Origin: Sphingobacterium multivorum
GTDB lineage: Bacteria > Bacteroidota > Bacteroidia > Sphingobacteriales > Sphingobacteriaceae
Assembly: GCF_900457465.1 (NCBI RefSeq)
Contig: NZ_UAUU01000009.1
Span: forward strand, 434,001-498,000
Direction: 5' to 3'
Length of the DNA: 64,000 bases
Part shown: one piece after another, positions 36,394-46,430 of the stretch
How positions within the stretch are numbered: the first letter of the stretch is position 1
Layout: each line of letters starts with the position of its first letter
Notes under the pieces: generated by a model
The model's input: only the letters and a program-made list of their open reading frames with translations
What the model was told of the DNA's origin: nothing
Database searches by the model: none
Translations under genes and position numbers: made by a program

Positions 36394-38019
36394 CTATTTT
36401 ATCTTTTCAGAAGCATAAGGCCCCTCGTTACTCAAACGGTCAACAGCTTTAACGGCAACATACTCCAATTTTTTGTTGTTCAATGTCGTTGGAATATCCT
36501 TACTTGTGACTCCAGGCTCCAAAATCTCATATTGCCATACACCACCGTAATTGAGATACAATACCCATTTTGCGACCTGATCAATTTGCTGATGTTGCCA
36601 TTTCACAAAGACATGACCGCCTTGTGGAGTGACCAGCAAAGTCGGTTTCAATAAGGGATTAGCACTCAACCATGGGCTAGTAGGCACCAATGCTTTAACC
36701 TGATAAGGGCCATTAACCAAAGCTTGTGTCATAGCCGGATTTTTAGTCAACCCAGCCAGGCTCCAGTGGATAACACCTTCCCGGTTATCCGGCAATAGTG
36801 TCCTTGCTGCCTCAACTTGATTGACAATTTCCTGAACATACTCCGGACCACGTCTGCCTACCGTATTGATGCCCGGCCAAAGGTGGCGTCCCAAGGTGTT
36901 TTCACTTTCCCACCATTTTAACAGCGCCGTATAACTCTGTTTAGCTGGCTGTATAGGCCAATATAGCTGTGGGGCAAAATAATCAATCCAGCCTTTATTC
37001 AACCATAATTTAGCATCCGCATAAAGCATATCATACTGGCTGGAGCCTTGGATACCTGACGGATAACCCGGTTTCCAGATACCAAATGGACTAATACCGA
37101 ATTTTACAAAATTCTTCTCTTTCTTAATATCCTTATAAATACGTTCGATAAAGGTATTTACGCTATTTCTACGGAAGTCTCCGCGTGATAGATCCCCTCC
37201 ATTGCGTTTGTATTCATTGTAACTATCCGAGTCTGGAAAATCCTGTCCGCCATTATATTCAGCATAAGGGTAGAAATAATCATCAAAATGTACGCCATCG
37301 ATATCGTAACGTTTGACAATATCCATAACCACACGTGCGGCATGATCCTGTGTCGATTGTTTGGATGGATCAAACCAATAATACCCTTGTTTCAATTTGA
37401 CAACCGATTCGGGCATTTTGCGCGCCATGGAAGCTGATGTAACAGCACCGCCAGCGGTATGATGCGCACGATAAGGGTTCAACCAAACATGCAGCTCGAT
37501 TCCTCTTTTATGCGCCTGTTCGACCCAAAAATCGAGTGGATCGTAGTAAGGAGAAGGAGCTTGCCCTTCTGTACCGGTCAAAAAGTACGACCAAGGCTCA
37601 AGATCACTTTTATAAAATGCATCCGCCGAGGGACGCACCTGGAAAATCACCGCATTAAAATTATTGTTTTTCAAAAAATCCAAAATACCAATTGCTTCCT
37701 GTTGCTGTTCAGCTGTACTCAGATTGTTCTTGCTAGGCCAATTGATATTGGCAACAGAAGCAACCCAGGCCGCCCGAAATTCACGTGGTAACTTGGGAAG
37801 ATCGACGACAATTTCCTTCTTTTTTTCAGCAACAGGCTGCGCTTTCGTTTCAACTGTATTCTTTACCCGTTCTCGCTTGGGTATCGAGGGCGGATCTTTT
37901 TTTACAATTTCGACATTTGTAGTTGTGGTATTGACAGGCTCCTGCTTTTTATTTTTCTTGGATGAACAAGAAGACAAAACAAAAAGAGCCGTCGCTAAAA
38001 ATAATAGGGAACGTTTCAT
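36394..38019 (-). CDS. Glycosyl hydrolase-like 10 (DUF187) lipoprotein
   Basis: From Met at 38019 the protein has 541 residues and a lipoprotein signal peptide (MKRSLLFLATALFVLSSCSS, Cys18). A Lys/Thr-rich linker follows, then a TIM-barrel GHL10 domain with REFRAAWVASVANINWPSK (in part: RAAWVASVANINWPS), NNNFNAVIFQVRPSADAFY and a DGVHFDDYFYPY block with the expected acidic catalytic residues. The last 90 residues are a beta-rich module. Family members include B. subtilis YngK and act on glycans, possibly peptidoglycan; a substrate is not proven. An alternative start at 38079 puts 20 residues before the signal peptide. It follows nagA by 95 bases in the same direction, suggesting amino-sugar metabolism. 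Confidence 0.85.
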   Translation of the reverse strand: MKRSLLFLATALFVLSSCSSKKNKKQEPVNTTTTNVEIVKKDPPSIPKRERVKNTVETKAQPVAEKKKEIVVDLPKLPREFRAAWVASVANINWPSKNNLSTAEQQQEAIGILDFLKNNNFNAVIFQVRPSADAFYKSDLEPWSYFLTGTEGQAPSPYYDPLDFWVEQAHKRGIELHVWLNPYRAHHTAGGAVTSASMARKMPESVVKLKQGYYWFDPSKQSTQDHAARVVMDIVKRYDIDGVHFDDYFYPYAEYNGGQDFPDSDSYNEYKRNGGDLSRGDFRRNSVNTFIERIYKDIKKEKNFVKFGISPFGIWKPGYPSGIQGSSQYDMLYADAKLWLNKGWIDYFAPQLYWPIQPAKQSYTALLKWWESENTLGRHLWPGINTVGRRGPEYVQEIVNQVEAARTLLPDNREGVIHWSLAGLTKNPAMTQALVNGPYQVKALVPTSPWLSANPLLKPTLLVTPQGGHVFVKWQHQQIDQVAKWVLYLNYGGVWQYEILEPGVTSKDIPTTLNNKKLEYVAVKAVDRLSNEGPYASEKIK

Positions 38020-38114
38020 CAATCTATAGAATAGTGTTTTTTCAAAATAACTAACGAAGATACATATAATATTAGTCAATCTGGGTCAAACGACCGATCT
38101 TGTCGGAAATAGGA

Positions 38115-39221
38115 TCAGAACTTTAACTCACCTTTGAAGATTACCTGCTCCAACTTAAAGTCGTCGTTAAAGACTATGACATTCGCCATGCTTCCCTTAT
38201 TAAGGTTTCCAATATCCACTCTCTTTAAAAGGTTTGCCGGATACAGCGTAGCCATTCGGATCGCTTCATCGAGTGGTATGCCAACCTTTTGAACAGCATT
38301 TTTTACCCCCTCAAGCAACGAGATTGCGGCCCCTGAAATGGTACCGTCAGGCAGCGCATAATAACCGTCGTTCAAAACATGATGATAAATATCTTTATCA
38401 CAAGCGGCCACAGCATCTGTAATCATAAACAGGCGGTCTCCCATCTGACGTTTTGCAATTTTCACGGCTTCAAAGCTTACATGATGCCCATCGACAATAA
38501 TACTCGCCTGCGCTGTCGGATGATTAAAAATTGCGCCAACAAGTCCTACCTCGCGATGGTGTAAAGGCGACATTGCATTAAACAGGTGCGTACTCGTGGG
38601 GATTCCCAGATCGTAACCACGGGTACCCTCTTCGAAAGTTGCATCACTATGCCCAGCACTGAGCAGCAAATTGTAGCCCTGTAAGTGCTGTAGCACATCG
38701 TCCGCTATACATTCGGGTGCTATCGTCATCATCTTGACAACCTGATTCCCTGCCAAAAGATCGTCAATTTTTTCCTTCGTGGGCCTAACAATTAAATCCG
38801 CCGGATGAGCCCCTCTTTTTTTCGGATTCAGGAAAGGACCTTCCAGGTGCAGACCTAAAAATGCATCGTGCTGGAAACCTTCTGCTACCCGAATGGCATC
38901 CTTAAATACAGAGATAGTATTGGTCGCTAAAGTCATCATAAAGGAGGTTGTCCCTTTACGGACCAAACCTTCGGTGATACGCTCCAGAGAGGCTACACTT
39001 CGCTCTGCCGAATAAAGGTCCGAGCCGTCACCATACAATTGAAGATCGATCAGCCCAGCGCAGATATTGGCTCCATTCACTGGATAACTCTCATAATCTG
39101 AAGGTATTTCATGATCATGGACGATCCCATCAATCTTACCTTCGCTGATCAGTAATGCCTTTTGCTCAAAAATCGCGTCACCTGAATATATTTTACCCCC
39201 AATTAATGCTACCTTATTCAT
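38115..39221 (-). CDS. nagA: N-acetylglucosamine-6-phosphate deacetylase
   Basis: NagA converts GlcNAc-6-P to GlcN-6-P and acetate in the cytosol. The 368-residue amidohydrolase has GLHLEGPFLNPKKRGAHP near 122-139 with the metal-binding Glu. AGHSDATFEEG contains the next metal His, HLFNAMSPLHHREVG the substrate loop, VDGHH the next His and MITDAVAA the catalytic Asp. It starts at an ATG at 39221 with no signal peptide. NagA takes the GlcNAc-6-P made by MurQ of the 16 kb locus, so it links that pathway to central metabolism even though it sits 10 kb away in another transcript. Confidence 0.95.
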   Translation of the reverse strand: MNKVALIGGKIYSGDAIFEQKALLISEGKIDGIVHDHEIPSDYESYPVNGANICAGLIDLQLYGDGSDLYSAERSVASLERITEGLVRKGTTSFMMTLATNTISVFKDAIRVAEGFQHDAFLGLHLEGPFLNPKKRGAHPADLIVRPTKEKIDDLLAGNQVVKMMTIAPECIADDVLQHLQGYNLLLSAGHSDATFEEGTRGYDLGIPTSTHLFNAMSPLHHREVGLVGAIFNHPTAQASIIVDGHHVSFEAVKIAKRQMGDRLFMITDAVAACDKDIYHHVLNDGYYALPDGTISGAAISLLEGVKNAVQKVGIPLDEAIRMATLYPANLLKRVDIGNLNKGSMANVIVFNDDFKLEQVIFKGELKF

Positions 39222-39369
39222 AAAATTTCAATTTCGTTCACCAATTTACTAATATTCAAAAAATCTCAGCCATTTGTACAAGATTTTGTTTCACAGCTCA
39301 ACAGAAAACCTTTCAAAGTTTTTAATCTTTTCATTTTAACTTTCTAATTTACTGTTGTAACTTAGTTCC

Positions 39370-39501
39370 ATGTACTTTTTTAGAAAGCGTAACGCAGATC
39401 GCCCGACAAATGGAAGCATAAAAGCGATGCATATCATTAATGCAACGGCCATTATTGTCTTTTTATTGGGCCTGATCTACAAAATATGTTTTACCTCCTA
39501 A
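39370..39501 (+). CDS. Small membrane protein, DUF6728-like
   Basis: A 43-residue reading frame begins MYFFRKRNADRPTNGSIKAM, a basic part, and continues with a single hydrophobic helix (AIIVFLLGLIYKI). The RKRNADRPTN...AMHIIN pattern resembles the small Bacteroidota family DUF6728; this recognition is from memory of the family and not from a search. It lies 12 bases before the ridA start and in the same direction, so it is probably co-transcribed with it. Function is unknown; it is likely anchored in the inner membrane with its basic end inside. Confidence 0.6.
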   Translation: MYFFRKRNADRPTNGSIKAMHIINATAIIVFLLGLIYKICFTS

Positions 39502-39513
39502 ACACTGTAATCC

Positions 39514-39900
39514 ATGTCAAAAAAAGAAATCTTAAATACCGACAACGCTCCTGCAGCAATTGGCCCCTATAACCAGGCAATCAAAGCCGGTAATACATTA
39601 TACGTCTCTGGACAAATTCCTCTGATCCCAGAATCAATGGAGTTAATTTCATCAGGTGTAAAAGACGAAACACATCAGGTACTGAAAAATATAGAAGCTA
39701 TTCTGACAAATGCTGGCTATACTTTTGAGGATGTTGTCAAGGCCTCCATTTTTCTGAGCGATATGGGTAATTTTGTCTTAGTCAATGAAGTCTATGCAGA
39801 ATATTTTAAAGAAGCGCAACCAGCACGTGAGTGTGTTGCGGTAAAAACCCTTCCCAAGAATGTAAATGTCGAGATTTCGGTCATTGCCTGGAAAGATTAG
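39514..39900 (+). CDS. RidA family enamine/imine deaminase
   Basis: RidA proteins hydrolyse reactive enamine and imine intermediates such as 2-aminoacrylate, made by PLP enzymes, to ketoacids and ammonia. The 128-residue protein contains APAAIGPYNQAIKAGN, YVSGQIPLIPES and the signature AQPARECVAVKTLPKNVNVEI, in which the Arg (after PA) is the substrate-carboxylate ligand. EISVIAWKD ends it. Length matches the trimeric RidA proteins. It is followed 3 bases later by the transporter gene with a GTG start, so the two are probably co-transcribed. Confidence 0.92.
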   Translation: MSKKEILNTDNAPAAIGPYNQAIKAGNTLYVSGQIPLIPESMELISSGVKDETHQVLKNIEAILTNAGYTFEDVVKASIFLSDMGNFVLVNEVYAEYFKEAQPARECVAVKTLPKNVNVEISVIAWKD

Positions 39901-39903
39901 TCC

Positions 39904-40836
39904 GTGGAAAACAGCAACGAAACAGCAAGCCGCGGAAAATATCTTTTCGCGGCTTTTTTGGCCCCTTTCATCTGGGGATTTATGTCTATCCCCGTACGGT
40001 GGATAAGGGATTATCCTGCCGAAGATATTCTGTATTTTAGAATAATCACTGCGCTCCTGGTACTCTGGATTTATCTTTTGCTTTTCCGCAGAAAAACCAT
40101 GACTGCTGATATCCATAAGTTCCGGCTCCTACCTCGGACGGGCAAGCTTCGTCAGATCTGCCTTACCCTGCTGGCCTCGGGATTAATCTTTGGAAATTGG
40201 TTTACCTATATCTATGCCGTCAACCATATCAGCATCCAGTCTGCCGCATTGGCTTACCTGACCTGCCCACTCATCACCGCAGCTGGAGCCTATATCATAC
40301 TCAGGGAACAATTGACCCTTTGGCAAAAAATAGCGCTTTTTATTGCTTTCGGCAGCGTCTGCCTGCTGGCTAATGGCTCGTTAAACGATGTCCTCTGGGC
40401 GGCTACCATTGCCACCTGTTACGCTTTCTATCTAATTGTGCAATGGGTTTCCACCGGGTTTGACAAACTCCACCAATTGGTCGTCCAGCTCAGTATATGT
40501 GCCTTGTTTGTAATCCCTAAACTGATCTATAATCATCATGCAATCCCTGCTGAACCTCTGTTTTGGGGCACAATATTTCTTATCGCGTCTTTATTCACGA
40601 TCATCCCCCTTTTCCTGAGCATGTATGCACTCATTGGTATTTCATCGACAACAACCGGTGTTCTCCTCTATATTAACCCACTGATCGCATTTACTTTAGC
40701 AGTAACTTATTTTCAAGAACCTGTTTCACCAATTAAGTATGTTGCATATGGAATTATACTCCTCGCAATTATCTTATTTAATATCAAAAACATCAAAGAG
40801 GCTTTTTCCATATCAAGGGTACATGCTAAACGATAG
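39904..40836 (+). CDS. EamA/DMT family transporter
   Basis: The 310-residue inner-membrane protein has about ten hydrophobic helices in two EamA repeats. The first begins with FAAFLAPFIWGFMSIPVRWI and the second with ATIATCYAFYLIVQWVSTGF. Similar proteins export amino acids or other small metabolites, and RarD-like members are related. The start is a GTG at 39904, three bases after the ridA stop; no better start is in frame, and the short charged N-terminus before the first helix fits this choice. The pairing with ridA suggests amino-acid related export, but this is only contextual. Confidence 0.85.
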   Translation: MENSNETASRGKYLFAAFLAPFIWGFMSIPVRWIRDYPAEDILYFRIITALLVLWIYLLLFRRKTMTADIHKFRLLPRTGKLRQICLTLLASGLIFGNWFTYIYAVNHISIQSAALAYLTCPLITAAGAYIILREQLTLWQKIALFIAFGSVCLLANGSLNDVLWAATIATCYAFYLIVQWVSTGFDKLHQLVVQLSICALFVIPKLIYNHHAIPAEPLFWGTIFLIASLFTIIPLFLSMYALIGISSTTTGVLLYINPLIAFTLAVTYFQEPVSPIKYVAYGIILLAIILFNIKNIKEAFSISRVHAKR

Positions 40837-41268
40837 ATCAACGCATATCCGGCAATAGCTTTTTAGTCAAGTAAATGGTCTGAAATCACATAGGGCACAT
40901 CTTTCTTATCGTGAAAGACAAAATCACTATCGCTGTTCAAAAAAATGACAAACCGCACATTTCAGTGACTACAAGCAAATTACACCAAAAAACCTTCCGA
41001 CATGTATCATTTTTGTTTCATAAAATTTTTGATTTTTGCTCAACTATAGTAAATTAGATTTTTATTAAGGGAAATCACACCGCTCTTTCTTCCTATAACT
41101 AGGTATTGAATAGCTTATACTATTATAAATAATCACTTATTTCGCCCCCCGATTATTCAATATCCCCCTCTTCTAACCAAAAATGCTAAATGGAATTAGC
41201 CCATTTCATTAGAAATTTCACCGTTATGAAAATATGTATATAAAAACTGAATATAACACATATACTAT
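40837..41268. other. Gene-free gap before the third SusCD pair
   Basis: The 432 bases are AT-rich and contain no reading frame with recognisable coding character. The part from 41015 to 41090 holds several TTTTTG runs that could form promoter elements for the SusC gene. No complete TTG-N20-TAnnTTTG pair was found, and no hairpin of note was seen. Confidence 0.4.
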
Positions 41269-44200
41269 ATGAATAACAAATTATACTCTACATTAAGGGT
41301 GTTAGGTATTGTTCCAACAATGCTTTTTTCAGCATCTTTATTGCACGCGCAAACCAACCAGATTAAGGGAACGGTTGTAGACGCTAAAACCAAAGCTCCT
41401 ATTCCAGGTGCCACGATCAAAGTATTGGGCACTTCCAACGCAAGTTCTACGGACGTTAAAGTTGCATTCCAGATCAATGTCGATGACAAAAACCGCATAT
41501 TAAACATCAGTACGGTCGGCTATGAAAACAAAACGGTAACTCTTGGTCCTGGCGAAACGACAGTGACGGTAAGTCTGGACGAACAGACACAGCAACTGGA
41601 AAGCGTGGTCGTTACTGCTTTGGGTATTAGCCGTGCACAAAAATCATTAACATACTCTACACAACAGGTCAGTGGTGACGAATTAAACAAAGTTAAAAGC
41701 ACCAACTTGGCGAATAATTTAAACGGTAAAGTTGCAGGTGTTAACATTGCTTCCAGCTCTTCTGGACCAGGTGGTTCAGCAAAAGTTATTTTGCGTGGTA
41801 ACAAATCGGCTTCTGGGAACAATCAAGTACTTTATGTTGTCGATGGTGTTCCGATCAACAATCAGACATTAGCAAGCCAGCCAGACAACGTTTTCGGCGG
41901 ACAACGTGATGGTGGCGACCCTATTTCATTGATCAACCCAGAAGACATCGAAAATATCTCCGTATTAAAAGGAGCATCCGCGGCGGCATTATATGGTAGC
42001 CAAGCGGCCAACGGCGTTATCTTAGTAACAACGAAATCAGGTAAAAAAGGCCGCACAACGATCAACTTCTCCTCAAGTGCACAGATCGAACAGGCTGTAT
42101 CGACACCTAAATTCCAAAGCCAATATGGTCAAGGTTCAGGTGGCAAAAACAGTAACACCAGTGTATTTAGCTGGGGCGACAAAACCAATGGTGCCGACTA
42201 TGATAACTTAGGTGAATTTTTCCGTACGGGTAGCAACTTCACCAATTCATTGACTTTGTCAGGTGGTAACGAGAAAAACCAAACGTATTTTTCTTATGCC
42301 AATACCCTTGCAAAAGGTATTCTTCCAGAAAATGACCTGATGCGTCACAACTTCAATCTCAAGGAAAGTGCTTCATTCTTTGATAATAAGCTGACCGTTG
42401 AAGGAAGTGCCAATTACATTACGCAAAAATTAGATAATGCACCTACTTCAGGTTTCTATTATAATCCATTAGTGGGAACCTACCTATTACCTCGCAGCTT
42501 AAATATTGCGGATTATAAAAATTTCGAAACGTTCAACACAGGCCGTAATCTTTATGATCAAAACTGGTTTACACTTTCGGACGACGAAACCACCCAACAA
42601 AATCCTTGGTGGATTATGAACCGTAATTCAACACGTTCAACACGTAATCGTTTGCTCTTGAATGGTAGTGCGAAATACAAAATTGCACCTTGGATCAGCG
42701 TGCAGGCCCGCGGTAGTGTAGACCGTACCAGCGAAGTATGGGACCGGAAAGCTTATGCCGGCACACAGCACATTTTAGCGCGTGAAAATGGAGCTTATAG
42801 CTATACCAATACCACGATCACCCAACAATACGGTGATTTAACGGCCAACATGAACTTTAATATTGGCGATAAATTACAAATTACAGGATTGGTTGGAACG
42901 AGTATCACCGACTGGAAAACAGAAGGTACAGATTTTACCAGCGGCAAAGATGGACTCAAAGTTCCCAATCAGTTCTTTATCCAAAATACGACAACTCCGG
43001 TCACTTCGACATTGTCTGCAAACCGAAGACAATTGCAATCGGTATTTGCATCGGCTAACTTAGCCTATGACAACTGGATTTATTTGGATCTGACTTCACG
43101 TTGGGATTGGTCGAGCACATTGGCCTATACACCACAAAACCCATACGCTTATCCATCGGTCGGTTTGGGCATCGTCTTGAACGACAAGCTTAATCTACCT
43201 GAATTTGTGAATATGGCCAAAATTCGGGGTTCATACGCAAAAGTCGGAAATGATCTTCCTCCTTACACTACCTTGCTTACCAACCGGGTAGACCCATATG
43301 CGGTACTAACCGTGAATGATATTGCCTTTTTGAAGGAATTAAAACCAGAAAAAACGGCTTCCTTGGAGATCGGTACGGAATGGCGCATGTGGAATAACCG
43401 TTTGAATGTGGATGTTACTTATTACAAAACAAACACCACCAATCAGTTTTTCAAAATTGCAGCTGGAAATGCATCCCTCAACAACATGTATGCAGTTAAT
43501 GCCGGCGACATTCAAAATCAAGGGGTAGAAGCATTGGTATCATTGGATGCGATCAGAAATGACAATTTTAAATGGACAACCAGCCTCAACTTTACGTATA
43601 ATAAAAACAAAATTGTAAAACTTGCAGACGGTATTTCTGAATTTACCCTAACAGGTGAGGGACGTAATAATTTTGCATCTAAATTGCAAGTTGGTGGTTC
43701 TTTCGGAGACATCTATGGGCAAGATTTTATACGTGACGACCAAGGAAGGATTCTTATTTCCGAGGACGGTATTCCGCAGAAAAACAACACCTATACCAAA
43801 CTCGGGAATTCAAACCCAATTTGGCAAATGGGCTGGAACAACAGTTTCAATTATAAAAATTTCAACTTAAGCTTCCTGATCGATGGTAAATTTGACTACG
43901 AAGTGATGTCCGTGACGCAAGCGTTGCTTGACGGTTACGGTGTCTCGAAAGCGAGTGGCGACGCCCGTGCCAATGGCGGTGTTAGCATCAATGGGGTTAC
44001 ACCAAGCGGTAAAGCCGTAACAACAGTGGACGCCGAAAAATGGTACACTTCCACGGCTGGTATGGGTCCGGTTAGCAGCCAATATATTTACGACGGAACG
44101 GTTGTGCGGTTGCGTGAATTGACTTTCGGTTATGACTTCAATATTAAAGACAGTTTCTTCAAAAAACTTCGCGTAAATGCTGTAGGAAGAAACCTATTCT

Positions 44201-44328
44201 ATATTTCGAAAAAGGCTCCATTCGATCCTGAAGTAACGATGTCTACAGGTAATTCCTTAAGTGGGGTGGATATCTTTATGATGCCGGCAACACGTAATTA
44301 TGGTCTTACACTAAATGCGACTTTCTAA
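41269..44328 (+). CDS. SusC/RagA family TonB-linked outer-membrane protein
   Basis: The 1019-residue protein begins with a signal peptide ending near LLHAQTNQ, followed by a carboxypeptidase-like domain (IKGTVVDAKTKAPIPGATIK in part). The plug has QLESVVVTALGISRAQKS and VLKGASAAALYGSQAANGVILVTTKSG (in part). The long barrel ends TRNYGLTLNATF. It is intact and starts with ATG at 41269. It is followed after 96 bases by a SusD-type gene that is broken. Without its lipoprotein partner its transport role is uncertain. The cargo cannot be inferred, since no enzyme gene is adjacent. Confidence 0.93.
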   Translation: MNNKLYSTLRVLGIVPTMLFSASLLHAQTNQIKGTVVDAKTKAPIPGATIKVLGTSNASSTDVKVAFQINVDDKNRILNISTVGYENKTVTLGPGETTVTVSLDEQTQQLESVVVTALGISRAQKSLTYSTQQVSGDELNKVKSTNLANNLNGKVAGVNIASSSSGPGGSAKVILRGNKSASGNNQVLYVVDGVPINNQTLASQPDNVFGGQRDGGDPISLINPEDIENISVLKGASAAALYGSQAANGVILVTTKSGKKGRTTINFSSSAQIEQAVSTPKFQSQYGQGSGGKNSNTSVFSWGDKTNGADYDNLGEFFRTGSNFTNSLTLSGGNEKNQTYFSYANTLAKGILPENDLMRHNFNLKESASFFDNKLTVEGSANYITQKLDNAPTSGFYYNPLVGTYLLPRSLNIADYKNFETFNTGRNLYDQNWFTLSDDETTQQNPWWIMNRNSTRSTRNRLLLNGSAKYKIAPWISVQARGSVDRTSEVWDRKAYAGTQHILARENGAYSYTNTTITQQYGDLTANMNFNIGDKLQITGLVGTSITDWKTEGTDFTSGKDGLKVPNQFFIQNTTTPVTSTLSANRRQLQSVFASANLAYDNWIYLDLTSRWDWSSTLAYTPQNPYAYPSVGLGIVLNDKLNLPEFVNMAKIRGSYAKVGNDLPPYTTLLTNRVDPYAVLTVNDIAFLKELKPEKTASLEIGTEWRMWNNRLNVDVTYYKTNTTNQFFKIAAGNASLNNMYAVNAGDIQNQGVEALVSLDAIRNDNFKWTTSLNFTYNKNKIVKLADGISEFTLTGEGRNNFASKLQVGGSFGDIYGQDFIRDDQGRILISEDGIPQKNNTYTKLGNSNPIWQMGWNNSFNYKNFNLSFLIDGKFDYEVMSVTQALLDGYGVSKASGDARANGGVSINGVTPSGKAVTTVDAEKWYTSTAGMGPVSSQYIYDGTVVRLRELTFGYDFNIKDSFFKKLRVNAVGRNLFYISKKAPFDPEVTMSTGNSLSGVDIFMMPATRNYGLTLNATF

Positions 44329-44424
44329 ACGACCAACAATGAAATATCCCTCGTTAAAAAACACATATATCGGTAAAAATGAGGAGGATATTTTATATAG
44401 TCTTAAAATACAAACGATTAAAAG

Positions 44425-45667
44425 ATGAAATTTAACATAAAAAACATATCCAAGTTCTCACTCGCTTTTTTAATGCTTGGCGGCACCTTAAGTAGTTGTA
44501 CCAAGAATTTTGAGGACTATAACAAAAATAACATTGGCGTTACGGATGAGGATTTAAAAGGTGATGGCCAAGATCTTGTCATTTTCTTGCGAAATGCACA
44601 GATGTCTATTTACAATTTCTCGGGCGCGGGCGATCCCAATTCCTATCAGGTACAACAGAATCTAAATGCGGATGTATTTTCAGGTTTCTTCATGTCTCCT
44701 ACTCCGTTTAATAGCGGGCAGAACAACCTGAATTACGCCATGGTAAATGGATGGAATGGAGAACCATTTAAAGTACTCTATTTGAATGTTATCAAATCTA
44801 TTGAAAAGCTAAAAAGCAATGGACTTGCAGAGACTTACCCTGCATTATGGGGTTCGGCTTTGGTGATCAAAGTAGAAGCTGCCAGCCGAGTGACAGATAT
44901 CTATGGTCCTATCCCCTATAGTAAAGTAGGCACCTCCAATACTGTTCCATACGACAAACAATCCGATGTATAAAGACGCAACAACAACAGCTTTCGCGGG
45001 AAAATATATCGGAATCCGTGCAGGAGCAGACGGCATCGAAAAGGATAAATACCAAAAGCTATCCGCATTGAATACTGAAGGTACAACGCCAACTTTCGTA
45101 GCGACTACAGCACCGATATTAATGACTGCTGCTGAGGTTTACTTCCTCCGTGCTGAAGCAGCATTGAGAGGTTGGAACAATGCTGGGGGAACAGCGCAAT
45201 CACTTTATGAAAAAGGAGTGGAAACGTCCTTTACACAATGGGGTGTATCAGCTGGGTTAAGCACTTATCTCAATGATAATACAAGTAAGGCAGCGGCTTA
45301 CGAGGATCCTTTCAACGCGAAGAATAACGCAGCTTCACCTAGCGCACTGACCATCAAATGGAATGAGGGCGCTACCAACGAAGAAAAATTGGAACGTATC
45401 ATTACGCAAAAATGGTTGGCGATCTTCCCTGAAGGACAAGAGGCCTGGAGTGAATTCCGCCGTACAGGATATCCGCGTCTATTCCCTGTTGTGGTCAACA
45501 ATAGCGGTGGACTGATCGATACTAAAATACTGATCCGTCGTTTACCGTTCCCACAAAATGAATACAATACAAATGCACCTGAAGTACAATCTGCAATCTC
45601 CTTGTTGGGCGGACCTGACAACGGCGGTACCAGACTTTGGTGGGATGTAAATAAGGGTAATTTCTAA
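44425..45667 (+). pseudogene. SusD/RagB family lipoprotein, internally deleted and frameshifted
   Basis: The first frame (44425-44973) encodes 182 residues with a lipoprotein signal peptide (GGTLSSCTK) and the SusD N-terminal half, ending KQSDV-stop. The second frame (from about 44966 to 45667) encodes the C-terminal half, with TAAEVYFLRAEAALRGWNNAGG and PRLFPVV blocks. The total is about 415 residues against roughly 530 in this family, and the usual central block with the LRLRLA-like helix is absent. About 110-120 residues are therefore missing at the join near 44970, with a change of frame. As given the gene cannot make a functional SusD; a real deletion or a mis-joined assembly are both possible. 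Confidence 0.85.
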
Positions 45668-45693
45668 TCGAGAGATTAGCCGAGATAAATCTC

Positions 45694-45730
45694 AAAAAGG
45701 GGCAATCCATAACTGGATTGCCCCTTTTTT
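45694..45730 (+). terminator. Strong terminator after the third SusCD pair
   Basis: AAAAAGGGGCAATCCA (45694-45709) pairs with TGGATTGCCCCTTTTT (45714-45729) around a TAAC loop, 16 bp without mismatch, and is followed by a T-tract. Confidence 0.93.
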
Positions 45731-45939
45731 ATGATGTCTTGAAAGTTAATCAAAGTTTCCAGATTGTTGTAACTATATTACAAAGTCAACTAAATAATGT
45801 TGTTTTAAACCTACAATACAACAGAAATCAACCACAAAAGATTTCAAAATCAAATTTCTCTTAACAAAAACTTAATAGAAAGTTCCTGTAGCAGAGATAA
45901 AGAATTACCCGTTCAATTAAAAAAACCAAGAAGAATATT

Positions 45940-46365
45940 ATGAAAAATCTCTCAATCCTGGGTTTTATCACCCTCCTGGCATGTTGCATGCTATTTGTTG
46001 TTTGTAAATCAGAATCACATTTAGAAAATCCCTACAAGGACAAAACAGAAAAGGAACTCGAATCCCTATCCGATGAAAAATACAGTAAAATCATTGCCTT
46101 TGCGAGCCCTAAAGCATGTAGTGATGCCACAGAATGGGAAATGATAGAAATACGGACAGTATGTGGAACAAGTTACCTCCCCTATCATAAATCCGTTGAC
46201 AAAACAACCTTGCAAAACATGATCAATGACAACAACCGACTAATGGAAATATACCAACCAATGATGGCGCCCAAAATAAATTGTATATCTTATCGCAAAC
46301 CATTGGGCGTGATCTGTAAAGAAGGAAAAGCGGACATTAAATATGAAGAATCCGCTTCAAAATAG
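45940..46365 (+). CDS. Small exported protein of unknown function
   Basis: The 141-residue protein starts MKNLSILGFITLLACCMLFVV, a signal sequence with two Cys in the hydrophobic core and another Cys after it. The residue before that Cys (VVCKSE) is Val, so a normal lipobox is not seen. The rest is hydrophilic with five Cys in total after the signal region, for example SPKACSD, RTVCGTS, KINCIS and VICKEG; they could form disulfides. No family was recognised. It is a lone gene between a SusD remnant and recG, and the start at 45940 is the only ATG that keeps the signal sequence. Confidence 0.55.
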   Translation: MKNLSILGFITLLACCMLFVVCKSESHLENPYKDKTEKELESLSDEKYSKIIAFASPKACSDATEWEMIEIRTVCGTSYLPYHKSVDKTTLQNMINDNNRLMEIYQPMMAPKINCISYRKPLGVICKEGKADIKYEESASK

Positions 46366-46430
46366 TTACTCGAGCCTAAGAAACAGCTCCATAAACGCAT
46401 AAATTTTTCGTAATTTAGCCATCAAGAAGA

